Part shown: positions 26,629 through 34,826 of the stretch, one piece after another | How the letters are laid out: every line of letters begins with the position of its first letter | How positions within the stretch are numbered: position 1 is the stretch's first letter | Origin: Rhodoferax saidenbachensis | GTDB taxonomy: Bacteria; Pseudomonadota; Gammaproteobacteria; Burkholderiales; Burkholderiaceae_C | Direction: 5' to 3' | Assembly (NCBI RefSeq): GCF_001955715.1 | Contig: NZ_CP019239.1 | Span: forward strand, 2,790,001-2,854,000 | Length of the DNA: 64,000 nt | Position numbers and translations under genes: made by a program | Notes under the pieces: generated by a model | Told to the model about the DNA's origin: nothing | The model's database searches: none | What the model saw: only the letters and a program-made list of their open reading frames with translations

Positions 26629-28665
26629 TTAGTAGTACAAAAAGCGAACCGCTGCGCGCAGGCGCTCTTCGGTGCTTTCGATGCGGTTCCAAGAGGCTGC
26701 AATGTCCCCGGTGCGGAACTCACGGTACATCGTGCCACCCTCTAACGCTTTGGTGATTTCTCCAACGTTGGGCGTGGGTTTGAACCAGGGCTTGTACTTG
26801 TCTTCAAACTCGGCCATGGCCACCTCGCTGGCCGACATGGTGGCACGCTCTGCGGCAATGTCGGCCTCGGCACGGTTGGTGTACTGCGTGCGCCGCGGCG
26901 TGAGCAGGATCAACACCGACTTGTAGTAGTCCCGCGTGACGTTGCGCGAGAACAGATACTGCACGATGGGCACGTCCTGCAGCACGGGCACACCATCGCG
27001 GTCCTTGGTCTGGTCACGTTCGGACAGGCCGGAGAGGATCAACGTTTCGCCAAACTTCATCACCACATTGGCGTTCACCATGGTCTTATTGGTGTCCAGC
27101 CGGAAGTCGAACTTCACGCTGGTGCTGGGGATGGCCAGGAAGGTGCGCTCGGCAATCACGTTGAGCTTGATCAGGTTGTCCGGCAAAAACTCGGGTGTGA
27201 CAGAGAGCTTGACTCCCACTTCCTTCTGGATCTGCACCGAGCTGCCCTGCCCGCCCGACACGGCAGCGCCCACGATGTCCTGGCCCGAGAAGAAGTTGGA
27301 CGGCATATTGCCCAGCGCCACCAACGTGGGCCGGGCCAGCACTTCGTTGCGCTTGGCGTTGGCGTTGGCGATGTTCAGGCTGTAGGTCAACGCAGGCACC
27401 TGAATCAGGCGCGTGATCACGCTGCTGTTGGTGCTGGTGTTGTTGGCGGAATTCAGGTTGTCGGTAGTGGTGCTGCCACCGCCACTACTGGAGAAAGCCG
27501 GTGTTTGCGACAGGGGGTTGCCGAACTGGATCTTCAAGCCGTCCAGCAAATTCACACCCATGGCCTGGGTGTTGTCTTCTTCCGTGCTGATGATGCTGAC
27601 GTCGACTACCGCCATCTGCCTTTCGACGAAGCCAGTGCCACCGCCCATGCCGCCCTGCCCTAGCATGCCCGGCAGGCCTTGCATTCCTGGCATGCCGCCC
27701 TGCATGGTGTTGCCGTATGGGTTGTTGGCACCAGCCGAAGGGAAACCGGTGTTGCCACCAGCGCCGGGGAAGTTGTTGGACGGAAACTGCGTCTGGGTGA
27801 AGCCCTGCGCGCCGCCGCTGCGGTTTTGGGTCTTCATCATGCCGGCGCGCTGGTAGCTGCGCAGCCACGAGTCGACACGCAGCTCTACCTGCTTCACATC
27901 ATCAGCCCCCACAGCCGCCTTGCGCAGGCGGCTCAGGTAGTTTTCAGCCTCATCTTTATTGTTGAGCGATGCCGCCACGATGGCCGAGGCGCGCAACACA
28001 GTCGGGTCTTCGGGGCGCGCCTCCATAGCGGTGCGCAGACCTTCCAGCGCTGCGGCGGCCACTTTGGGGTCGCGGTCATAGTAGGCGGCCACGGCCAGGT
28101 CGTACAACAGTTCGGGCTCGTTGCCAGCGTACAGCGCGGCATCGGCCAGGCGCAGCTTGGCCTTGGCAAAGTCACGCTGCTGCATGGCCAGCAAGCCGCT
28201 GTAGTAGCGCGCCAGCCAGTTGGAAGCGTCAAACTGGGTCGCCATCTCGAAACCCTGCTCGGCCAGCGGGAACAGGTTGCTCTCACCGGCCAGGCCACGC
28301 ATTTGGTAGGCCACGGCGTTCAGGAAGTGCAGGTAGGAGTTCGACATGTCGGTCTTGACCGCCAGGTTGAACAGGTCCGAAGCCTTCTTGTAGTCCTTGG
28401 CGTCCAGCGCCTTGATGCCCTCTGCCGCCAGCATGCGCGGCGCGGTGTTTAGCTTTTCCTTGGGAATACTGCTGTAGAGGTTGGTATTGGGTTGGGCGCT
28501 GGCCAATGGGCTATCGGGCTCACTCCTGGCAAGGCTGCCCAAGGTGTCGCAGCCCGCCAGGCCCACCGACAGCAACACCGACAGCACAGTGCCCGCCCTG
28601 CGCCCGGGCAAGGCCAGCGCGCAGGAAGAAAGGGGAAACAGGGTGATCGGGAGCAAGTGGGACAT
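26629..28665 (-). CDS. Secretin-family outer-membrane lipoprotein with helical N-domain
   Basis: 678 residues from ATG 28665; the frame is open further upstream but without sense. The N-terminus is a lipoprotein signal (LSVLLSVGLAGC, lipid Cys about 39). Residues 65-250 form a TPR-like helical region (AAEGIKALDAKDYKKASDLF, then YSGLLAMQQRDFAKAKLRLA), then a Gly/Asn/Met/Pro-rich linker (about 275-330). Residues 340-600 are the secretin domain, with VPVLQDVPIVQYLFSRN and KSVLILLTPRR near its end, as in GspD/PilQ/MshL. It would form a gated outer-membrane channel. Unlike most secretins it has helical repeats instead of obvious N0/N1 domains. It is the first gene of an operon with the propeller protein. 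No ATPase or platform protein is present. Confidence 0.87.
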   Translation of the reverse strand: MSHLLPITLFPLSSCALALPGRRAGTVLSVLLSVGLAGCDTLGSLARSEPDSPLASAQPNTNLYSSIPKEKLNTAPRMLAAEGIKALDAKDYKKASDLFNLAVKTDMSNSYLHFLNAVAYQMRGLAGESNLFPLAEQGFEMATQFDASNWLARYYSGLLAMQQRDFAKAKLRLADAALYAGNEPELLYDLAVAAYYDRDPKVAAAALEGLRTAMEARPEDPTVLRASAIVAASLNNKDEAENYLSRLRKAAVGADDVKQVELRVDSWLRSYQRAGMMKTQNRSGGAQGFTQTQFPSNNFPGAGGNTGFPSAGANNPYGNTMQGGMPGMQGLPGMLGQGGMGGGTGFVERQMAVVDVSIISTEEDNTQAMGVNLLDGLKIQFGNPLSQTPAFSSSGGGSTTTDNLNSANNTSTNSSVITRLIQVPALTYSLNIANANAKRNEVLARPTLVALGNMPSNFFSGQDIVGAAVSGGQGSSVQIQKEVGVKLSVTPEFLPDNLIKLNVIAERTFLAIPSTSVKFDFRLDTNKTMVNANVVMKFGETLILSGLSERDQTKDRDGVPVLQDVPIVQYLFSRNVTRDYYKSVLILLTPRRTQYTNRAEADIAAERATMSASEVAMAEFEDKYKPWFKPTPNVGEITKALEGGTMYREFRTGDIAASWNRIESTEERLRAAVRFLYY

Positions 28666-29043
28666 GGGCAACTTTTCCGCAGGAGAAGCACTGGAGGAGC
28701 GCCAGCCGCAGGATGATACGACGTTAGGCGCACGCACGAACCGGTCTTTCGAGGGCCGCCTGTAGAACAAACACGCTACAACACCCGCTCGGCCCACCCA
28801 TTAGGCTTGTAGCCCTCACAGAATATGCGCAAACAGCTACCAAATTAGTAGCAAAAAAATCCCGCCTCGTTCTTTTCTATGTCCGCCCCCCTCCATTGCG
28901 GGCGAGATTCACGACTCGGCGGCGTCAGCCCGCCCGGCAAAAATACTGCGGCAATTTGCACCGACTGGGGGTATGCTCTTTCGGTTTTTCCAGCCACTGG
29001 CACGGTGCCCGCGACTGCGAAACGTGACGAAGGGGGCGAACAA
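28666..29043. other. Divergent intergenic region between secretin and lectin-propeller genes
   Basis: 378 bases with no credible gene. It must hold the promoters of the secretin operon (leftward) and the large ricin-domain gene (rightward). The only recognisable element is a copy of the dispersed repeat at 28801-28855. No clear sigma-70 pair, operator or palindrome other than that repeat was seen. Confidence 0.6.
28801..28855 (+). repeat. Dispersed 55-bp repeat, copy D
   Basis: TTAGGCTTGTAGCCCTCACA, then GAATATGCGCAAACAGCTAC, then CAAATTAGTAGCAAA, in the divergent region. The core GCTAC-CAAATTA-GTAGC is a small hairpin. Confidence 0.8.
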
Positions 29044-32000
29044 ATGAAAAATACCGGTCTGCGCGGGATGGTCTTGCGGCTTTTGGCGTGTGTGGCACTG
29101 TTCATGGGCGGGCTGGCACAGCCGGCGTTCGCGCAGAATGGCCCCCACACCATCACCGCCCAACACAGCAACAAATGCCTCGGCATCAATGCTGCCAGCC
29201 CGGCCAATCAGGCCACACTGCTGCAGCAAGACTGCGCGGCAGGGCCTCACCAGCAGTTCATGTTGGTACCCAGCGAAGGCGGCTTCTTCCAGATCGTCGC
29301 CAGGCACAGCAACAAGTGCCTGGACATCAACGGTCTCAGCCAAGCCAATGGCATGGCGGTCCAGCAGTACGACTGCAATGGCGGCGCCAACCAGCTGCTC
29401 AAGTATGTCGACCGGGGCGCAGGCTTTGGCAACTTCGTTTTTAAGCACAGCAACAAGTGCCTGGATGTTTTGGGCATTAGCCTGGCGAATGGCGCCAGCC
29501 TGATGCAGTACGACTGCAATGGTGGCGCCAACCAGCTTTTCAAGGCCACACCAGTCGCCACAAGGGCCGCAGTGCCCTCGGTCCAAATCCTCACCCCAGC
29601 AGAGGCCGCAGCGGCAAACCAGCAAGCCACACAGCAGGCCGCCACCACGGCCCAAATGCAGGCACAGCAACAGGCTGCAGCCACCAAGGCCGCAGCGGAT
29701 GCCAAGGCGGCGGCCGAGGCCAAAGCCCGGGCTGACGAAATGGCGCGGCAAGAGGCCGCCCGCAAAGCCGTGGCAGAGCAGTCCCAGGCCTTTATCCAAC
29801 TCAAGCAGGGGCTGGACGCAGCCCTGGCCACCTTCCAGACCCGCACCACGGCCAGCATCACCGCGCTGCGGGGCGCCGCCAGCAGCCCCTTGCCAGCCAT
29901 GTCGGGCAACGCGGCAGCGGACCAGAATGCGGTTGCCAAACTGAAGGCCGACGCACAGGCCGCACTGGCGCAGAACCGCCCACGCACGGTGGAGCAAACG
30001 GGCATGCTGCAGGAAGACAACCAGGCGGCCATGGAGGCAGCGCTGGAGCGCGCGCGAAAAGCCGTGGACATGGGCCAGGCCAGCAACGTGCAGCTGATCG
30101 ACAGCTACTACAGCCAGATGCAGTTTGTCAGCAAACGGTATGCCGATGAACGGGATCTGGCCCTAACGACCTTGGACCAGCGCGACCTGGCGCAGACCGT
30201 TGCCATGGGGGTGACAACGGTGCCGGAGCCAAGTTGCCCCACGCCCTCGGATGGTCCCGAGTTCTGCTGGCGTGACACCGTCACCCGCGGCGTAGGCACC
30301 GTGCCCACCAACTGCCCAGCCGGCAGTGACCGGATTGGCGCGCTGTGTTATGCGCAGTGCAAGCCGGGCCAGACCCGCGTGGGCCTGGACTGCCATGCCG
30401 ACTGTCCGCCCGGCTGGCGCAATGACGGCCTGTTTTGCCGGCTGGCAGAGTACGGCCGGGGCGTAGGCTACCCGTGGAAGGGCTCGGACGGACTCAGCAA
30501 CAGCGGCATGCTGGGGCGCTGCAATGCCGCCGAGGCGCCCAATAGCTGCCAGATGTGGGGCGCCATTGCCTACCCCAAGTGCAAGGAGGGCTACGAGCCC
30601 TTTGGCTGCTGCCTGTGCCGCCCCAAGACCGTGCCCAGCTGCACCTCGGTCGGCCTGCGGCCCGGTGCGTTTGATTTGTCATGCGCCAAGGGCATCAACA
30701 TCGGCGTCATCAAGGGCAGCATTTGCGAGGCTGGCAAGGAAATGGACGCCGGGCTGTGCTACAGGTCCTGCCCCGTCGGCTATGACGGGGTGGGGCCCGT
30801 GTGCTGGGCCAAGGCACCGGCCACCTGGCAAGACTGTGGCATGGGCGCGGCCAAGAACGGCGCCACCTGCGCCAGCGTGATTGGCGGCCAGGTGACGGCG
30901 GTCATCAAGCCGCTGATCGCTGTCGTTTCGGCGTTCCGCTCGGGTGGTGTACCAACCCAGCCGGCAAACCCCGCCAAGGTGAACGACCTAAAAGAACGCC
31001 TGAAGGAACTCCGGGCGCTCTACAAAGCCGGTGTCTCGACAGACGCCTACAAAGGCCTGAACCAGGTGAAACAGGCCTCCGACATGGCGGACTTTGAGGG
31101 CAAGATCAACGGCGTGGTGACCGAGGAAGATGTGGCCCGCGTGGCGGCCGAGCTGGCCGAGGCCAGCATTCCCTCCGGCGGGGTCACGGGCGTGGTGAAG
31201 TCGGTGACCGGCATCGTCTCGGCCTACACCTACCCCAAGTGCAGCAAGTACTTCCAGCCCAATCTGTGCCCGGCCACCACCAAGCCCGTCAGCAACGCCC
31301 CGCTGACGCAGCTGCAGCGCTCCCTGGCGGAGCAGGATGCGGCGAACCAGAAGCAGGACAAGAAACTGTCCCTGCAGGAGCAGTGCAAGGTCTGCACCCA
31401 GGGCGCGACCAACCGGGCGCAGTTTTGTGGCGCGATCGACTTCTGCGACAAGACCTGCAACGTGCCCGAGCTGGAAGTGAACGCCTGGAGGAAGGGCGCC
31501 CAAGCGGCGCAGCAGTGCTACCAGCAAGACAAGCTAATCGACTACAAGAGCTGCGAACGCATTGTGCTGGCGGCCTGCACCAGCAACGACCCCAAGGTCT
31601 GCGCCGCCAGCATCACGGCCAACTGCGGCGCGCCGCCCGCAGCCGTGGTGCCGACCGTGGTGGACAACGCCAAGGAGCTCCCGACCGCACCCGCCGGCGG
31701 CTGGCCGGCCAACTGCCCTGCCAAGAATGACGCCTCCAGCACCGAATGTATGCGGCTGGCCGTGGTCAGCGGCGACGGTCAAACAGGCGCAGGCGGGAGT
31801 TTTGGCAAACTGACAGTGCGCCTACGCTGGCGCGATGGCACGCCGGTGGCCAACTTCCCCATCTGGTTCGGCTGCATGCCCACCATCCTAAAGTCCAACG
31901 AGACAAACGCCGCCGCATTTGGCGACAACGGATGCCGGGTTGACAACGGCATATCTGCCGACGACGGCGTGGTCAAGCAAGCCATCTACACGGCCGCAGA

Positions 32001-33033
32001 CGGCACCGCCAGTACCAGCGTGCGCGGCAGCGCAGCACGCTTTGGCGCACCACTGGTAGTGGTCGCCGAAGCCGGAAAGATGCAGACCCTCAAGATGAGC
32101 CACCCCTCGTTGACCCTGTACGAATGGCCCACCCCCACCAGCGGCTGCTACAACCCGCTGATGCGCGTCGGCAACCCGTATTGCAGATATGGGGCCAACG
32201 GTGTGACCAACTATGAGGCGAGCTCGGTGGCCTATTTCAACCTGACCCTGTCGGCCGCACAGCCGAACTCGGGCACGGGCGCAGGTGCCGCAGCCAGCGC
32301 CGTGTCGCCATGGGAAGCCTACCCCGGCAACACCAAGGCCAAAGACATCGGCGTGGGTGTAGACGCCAGCAAGAACGTGGCCCTGTGGGCCATCAACAGC
32401 AACGGTGATGTCGTCGGCGGCACCGTGGGCGCAACGCCGCAGACGCTGACGCTGGGCGGCAACGTCAAGGCCGCGCGCATTGCGGTGGACAACAAGCTGC
32501 GCCCCTGGGTCGTGGGCACCAACGGCTATGTGGCGTACTGGGACAACAACGACCAGGGCGTCAAGGCCTGGATCTCCCCCGTGAAACAGAACCCGGTCCC
32601 GCTGGCCAGTGATGTGGCCGTGGGCGCCAATGGCACGGTGTGGATGGTTGGCACGGCCGCCAACAATTACGGCATCTACCGACTCACAAGCAATGCCACC
32701 TGGGAACCCCTCTCCAGCAATGCCCGGCGCATCGCGGTCGACCCGCAGGGCAATGCCTGGGTCACCTGGTCGGACGGCACCATGTCACGCTACAACCCGC
32801 CTTCGGGCCAGGCCGCTGCAAGCTGGGTGGATTGGAGCGCCGAGCCCAAGGCGCGCGACGTCGCGGTCGCCGGCAACGGCACGGTGTATGCGGTGGGGAC
32901 CGACAGCCGGGTCTACCAGCGCGTCAGCGGGAAGTGGCAGCTGATCCCCAATATGTTGCTCAACGAGATCGGCGCGAACGGCGACACGGTGTTTGGCATC
33001 AAGCCAGACCAGACGATCTGGTACTTGCGCTAA
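29044..33033 (+). CDS. Secreted ricin-lectin / Cys-rich / tectonin-propeller protein
   Basis: 1329 residues from ATG 29044 (AGGGGGCG upstream). Signal peptide about 1-30 (cleavage near PAFA-QNG). Residues 31-175: a ricin-type beta-trefoil lectin, three repeats each with HSNKCL(G/D) and Q(Q/Y)DC. Residues 184-390: Ala/Gln/Glu-rich coiled coil. Residues 398-600: Cys-rich modules of the type CPxGxxxxGxxCYxxC. Residues 733-861: a second Cys-rich region (CKVCTQGATNRAQFCGAIDF). Residues 904-1030: an Ig-like or invasin-like beta domain (KLTVRLRWRDGTPVANFPIW). Residues 1096-1329: a tectonin propeller (ARIAVDNKLRPWVVGTNGYV) like that of the 23428 gene. No enzyme motif. By build it is a large surface or secreted carbohydrate-binding protein; the divergent secretin may export it (inference). 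Confidence 0.82.
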   Translation: MKNTGLRGMVLRLLACVALFMGGLAQPAFAQNGPHTITAQHSNKCLGINAASPANQATLLQQDCAAGPHQQFMLVPSEGGFFQIVARHSNKCLDINGLSQANGMAVQQYDCNGGANQLLKYVDRGAGFGNFVFKHSNKCLDVLGISLANGASLMQYDCNGGANQLFKATPVATRAAVPSVQILTPAEAAAANQQATQQAATTAQMQAQQQAAATKAAADAKAAAEAKARADEMARQEAARKAVAEQSQAFIQLKQGLDAALATFQTRTTASITALRGAASSPLPAMSGNAAADQNAVAKLKADAQAALAQNRPRTVEQTGMLQEDNQAAMEAALERARKAVDMGQASNVQLIDSYYSQMQFVSKRYADERDLALTTLDQRDLAQTVAMGVTTVPEPSCPTPSDGPEFCWRDTVTRGVGTVPTNCPAGSDRIGALCYAQCKPGQTRVGLDCHADCPPGWRNDGLFCRLAEYGRGVGYPWKGSDGLSNSGMLGRCNAAEAPNSCQMWGAIAYPKCKEGYEPFGCCLCRPKTVPSCTSVGLRPGAFDLSCAKGINIGVIKGSICEAGKEMDAGLCYRSCPVGYDGVGPVCWAKAPATWQDCGMGAAKNGATCASVIGGQVTAVIKPLIAVVSAFRSGGVPTQPANPAKVNDLKERLKELRALYKAGVSTDAYKGLNQVKQASDMADFEGKINGVVTEEDVARVAAELAEASIPSGGVTGVVKSVTGIVSAYTYPKCSKYFQPNLCPATTKPVSNAPLTQLQRSLAEQDAANQKQDKKLSLQEQCKVCTQGATNRAQFCGAIDFCDKTCNVPELEVNAWRKGAQAAQQCYQQDKLIDYKSCERIVLAACTSNDPKVCAASITANCGAPPAAVVPTVVDNAKELPTAPAGGWPANCPAKNDASSTECMRLAVVSGDGQTGAGGSFGKLTVRLRWRDGTPVANFPIWFGCMPTILKSNETNAAAFGDNGCRVDNGISADDGVVKQAIYTAADGTASTSVRGSAARFGAPLVVVAEAGKMQTLKMSHPSLTLYEWPTPTSGCYNPLMRVGNPYCRYGANGVTNYEASSVAYFNLTLSAAQPNSGTGAGAAASAVSPWEAYPGNTKAKDIGVGVDASKNVALWAINSNGDVVGGTVGATPQTLTLGGNVKAARIAVDNKLRPWVVGTNGYVAYWDNNDQGVKAWISPVKQNPVPLASDVAVGANGTVWMVGTAANNYGIYRLTSNATWEPLSSNARRIAVDPQGNAWVTWSDGTMSRYNPPSGQAAASWVDWSAEPKARDVAVAGNGTVYAVGTDSRVYQRVSGKWQLIPNMLLNEIGANGDTVFGIKPDQTIWYLR

Positions 33034-33945
33034 GTGACAGGACTGGGTGCTTCCGCGAAGGCGTTTGCATTGGCACTGTTCAGGCTGTAGGTCAGTGCCG
33101 GGGTAGACGCCCGCACCGGTCGCGGGGTAACTGCCAGTGGCGGGCAAGGTGGCGCCTGGATAGGTGGTGCGTGCCTGGGTCTTGATCATGCCCGCGCGCT
33201 GGTAGGAGTCCAGCCAGGAGTCCACCCGGCCTTCAACCTCCTTGAGCTCGCCCGCACCAATCGCAGCACTGCGCAATCGCGCCAGATAGTTGCCGGCCTG
33301 CTCCTTGTCATTGAGCGACGCGGCCACGATGGCGGAGGCGCGCAACACCCGCGCGTCATCGGGTTTGTCAGCCATGAGGCCACGCAAACCTTCCAGGGCG
33401 GCAGCGGAGGTCTTCGGGTCACGGTCGTAATAGGCGGCCACAGCCAGGTCGTACAGCAATTCAGGCTCTTTGCCTGCGTACAGAGCGGCATCGGCGAGTT
33501 TGAGCTTAGCCTTGGCAAAGTCGCGCTGCTGCATGGCCAGCAGTCCACTGTAGTAACGCGCCAGCCAGTTGGAGCTGTCAAACTGGGCCGCCATCTCAAA
33601 ACCCTGCTCCGCCAGCGGGAACAAACTGCTCTCTCCCTGCATGCCACGCATTTGATACGCCACGCCGTTCAGGAAGTGCAGGTACGAGCTGCTCATGTCC
33701 GTCTTGACCGCCATGTTGAATAGGTCTGAGGCCTTCTTGTAATCCCGCGCATCCATGGCCTTGATGCCTTCTGCGGCCAGCAGGCGCGATGCGGAGGTCA
33801 ACTTGTCCTTGGGGATGGACGCGTACAGCTGGGTTTTGGGCAGCGGGGACTCCAGCGGATTCGCCATATCGCTCTTGGCCAGGCCACCAAAACTTTCGCA
33901 GCCCGCCAGGCCCAGCGTGGCAAACACGGGAAGCAGAGCCACCAC
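33030..33945 (-). pseudogene. Truncated paralogue of the secretin gene
   Basis: From the GTG at 33945 the frame matches the N-terminal 250 residues of the secretin at 26629-28665 closely: lipobox TLGLAGC, SIPKDKLTSASRLLAAEGIK, YSGLLAMQQRDFAKAKLKLA, LRASAIVAASLNDKEQA. After the Pro/Gly-rich linker the DNA jumps, with a frame change, to a fragment (PALTYSLNSANANA) that corresponds to VPALTYSLNIANANA inside the secretin domain, and the rest of the channel domain is missing. So an internal deletion with frameshift plus loss of the 3' part removed the pore. An ATG upstream (near 33988) is in another frame. In its own frame the ORF would run antisense into the neighbouring gene and is not meaningful there. 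It may still yield a lipoprotein with the helical domain only. Confidence 0.8.
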
Positions 33946-34110
33946 CAGGCGGCGGGGTCCGGTGACCGGATTGGACTGGATAGGTCATGAGACAGGGCTT
34001 GGGGAACGGGCTTTCCATACCGGTGCGGGCGAGTGCAGGGACGCGCCAGTGGCCTGTCTGTAGAGCGAACGCGCTACAAACGCCCCTCGAATTCGTCGCA
34101 CAATGGCAGG

Positions 34111-34809
34111 GTGATCGAACCCGCGCGCGCCAACCACCCCGAACCCCAGCCCATCCACGTCGCCATCGTCGAGGATGACCCCGGCTTCAGCCATGCGCTG
34201 GGCCAGGTGCTGCATGCCGCACCGGACATGCACCTGGCGGGCAAAGCCGCCACCCAGGCCGAGGGCCTGACCCTGTTGCAGGGCCCACCGGCGGATGTGC
34301 TATTGGTGGACCTGGGACTGCCCGACGGCTCGGGCATCGCCGTCATCCAGGCTGCCATACAACTTTGGCCGAGTTGCAACATCATGGTCAGCACCACTTT
34401 TGGTGACGAGACCCACGTGATGCGCTCCATCGAGGCGGGGGCCGCGGGCTACCTGCTCAAGGACAGTTCCCCCGCCAAGGTGCTGGACGAGATACGCAGC
34501 CTGGCCAGTGGCGGCAGCCCTATCAGCCCCATCATTGCGCGCCAGGTACTGGCGCGGTTCCGGCAATCCGCACCCAGCCCCGCCCCACAGGAAGCGGCGG
34601 ACGCCACGGTATCGCCGCTCTCTGCGCGGGAGACAGAGGTTCTGGAATTCATCACCAAGGGTTTTACGGCGCAGGAGATCGCCAAGCTGATGCAGTTGTC
34701 CCCCTTTACGGTGCGCACCTTTGTGCGGCGCATCTACAGCAAGCTCAAAGTCAGCTCCAAGGCCGAAGCCATCTACGAGGCCCGGACCATGGGCCTGTTG
34801 TCAGACTAA
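34111..34809 (+). CDS. NarL/LuxR-type response regulator
   Basis: About 232 residues from GTG 34111; the exact start is uncertain. Receiver domain with acidic pocket VAIVEDD, phospho-acceptor Asp at about residue 67 (VLLVDLGLPDGSG), then Thr in MVSTTFGDE and Lys in YLLKDSSP. C-terminal LuxR helix-turn-helix (LSARETEVLEFITKGFTAQE, then IAKLMQLSPFTVRTFVRRIY). The sensor kinase gene starts 17 bases after its stop, and the bulb-lectin gene follows, so these three probably share a promoter. Likely targets, by position, are the lectin/secretin genes. Confidence 0.92.
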   Translation: MIEPARANHPEPQPIHVAIVEDDPGFSHALGQVLHAAPDMHLAGKAATQAEGLTLLQGPPADVLLVDLGLPDGSGIAVIQAAIQLWPSCNIMVSTTFGDETHVMRSIEAGAAGYLLKDSSPAKVLDEIRSLASGGSPISPIIARQVLARFRQSAPSPAPQEAADATVSPLSARETEVLEFITKGFTAQEIAKLMQLSPFTVRTFVRRIYSKLKVSSKAEAIYEARTMGLLSD

Positions 34810-34826
34810 AGGCCTCCGTCCAGCGC

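Noticed and set aside
32785..33029. Continuation of the secretin remnant frame into the ricin-protein gene
   Set aside because: This part is antisense to the propeller end of a real gene and does not resemble secretins.
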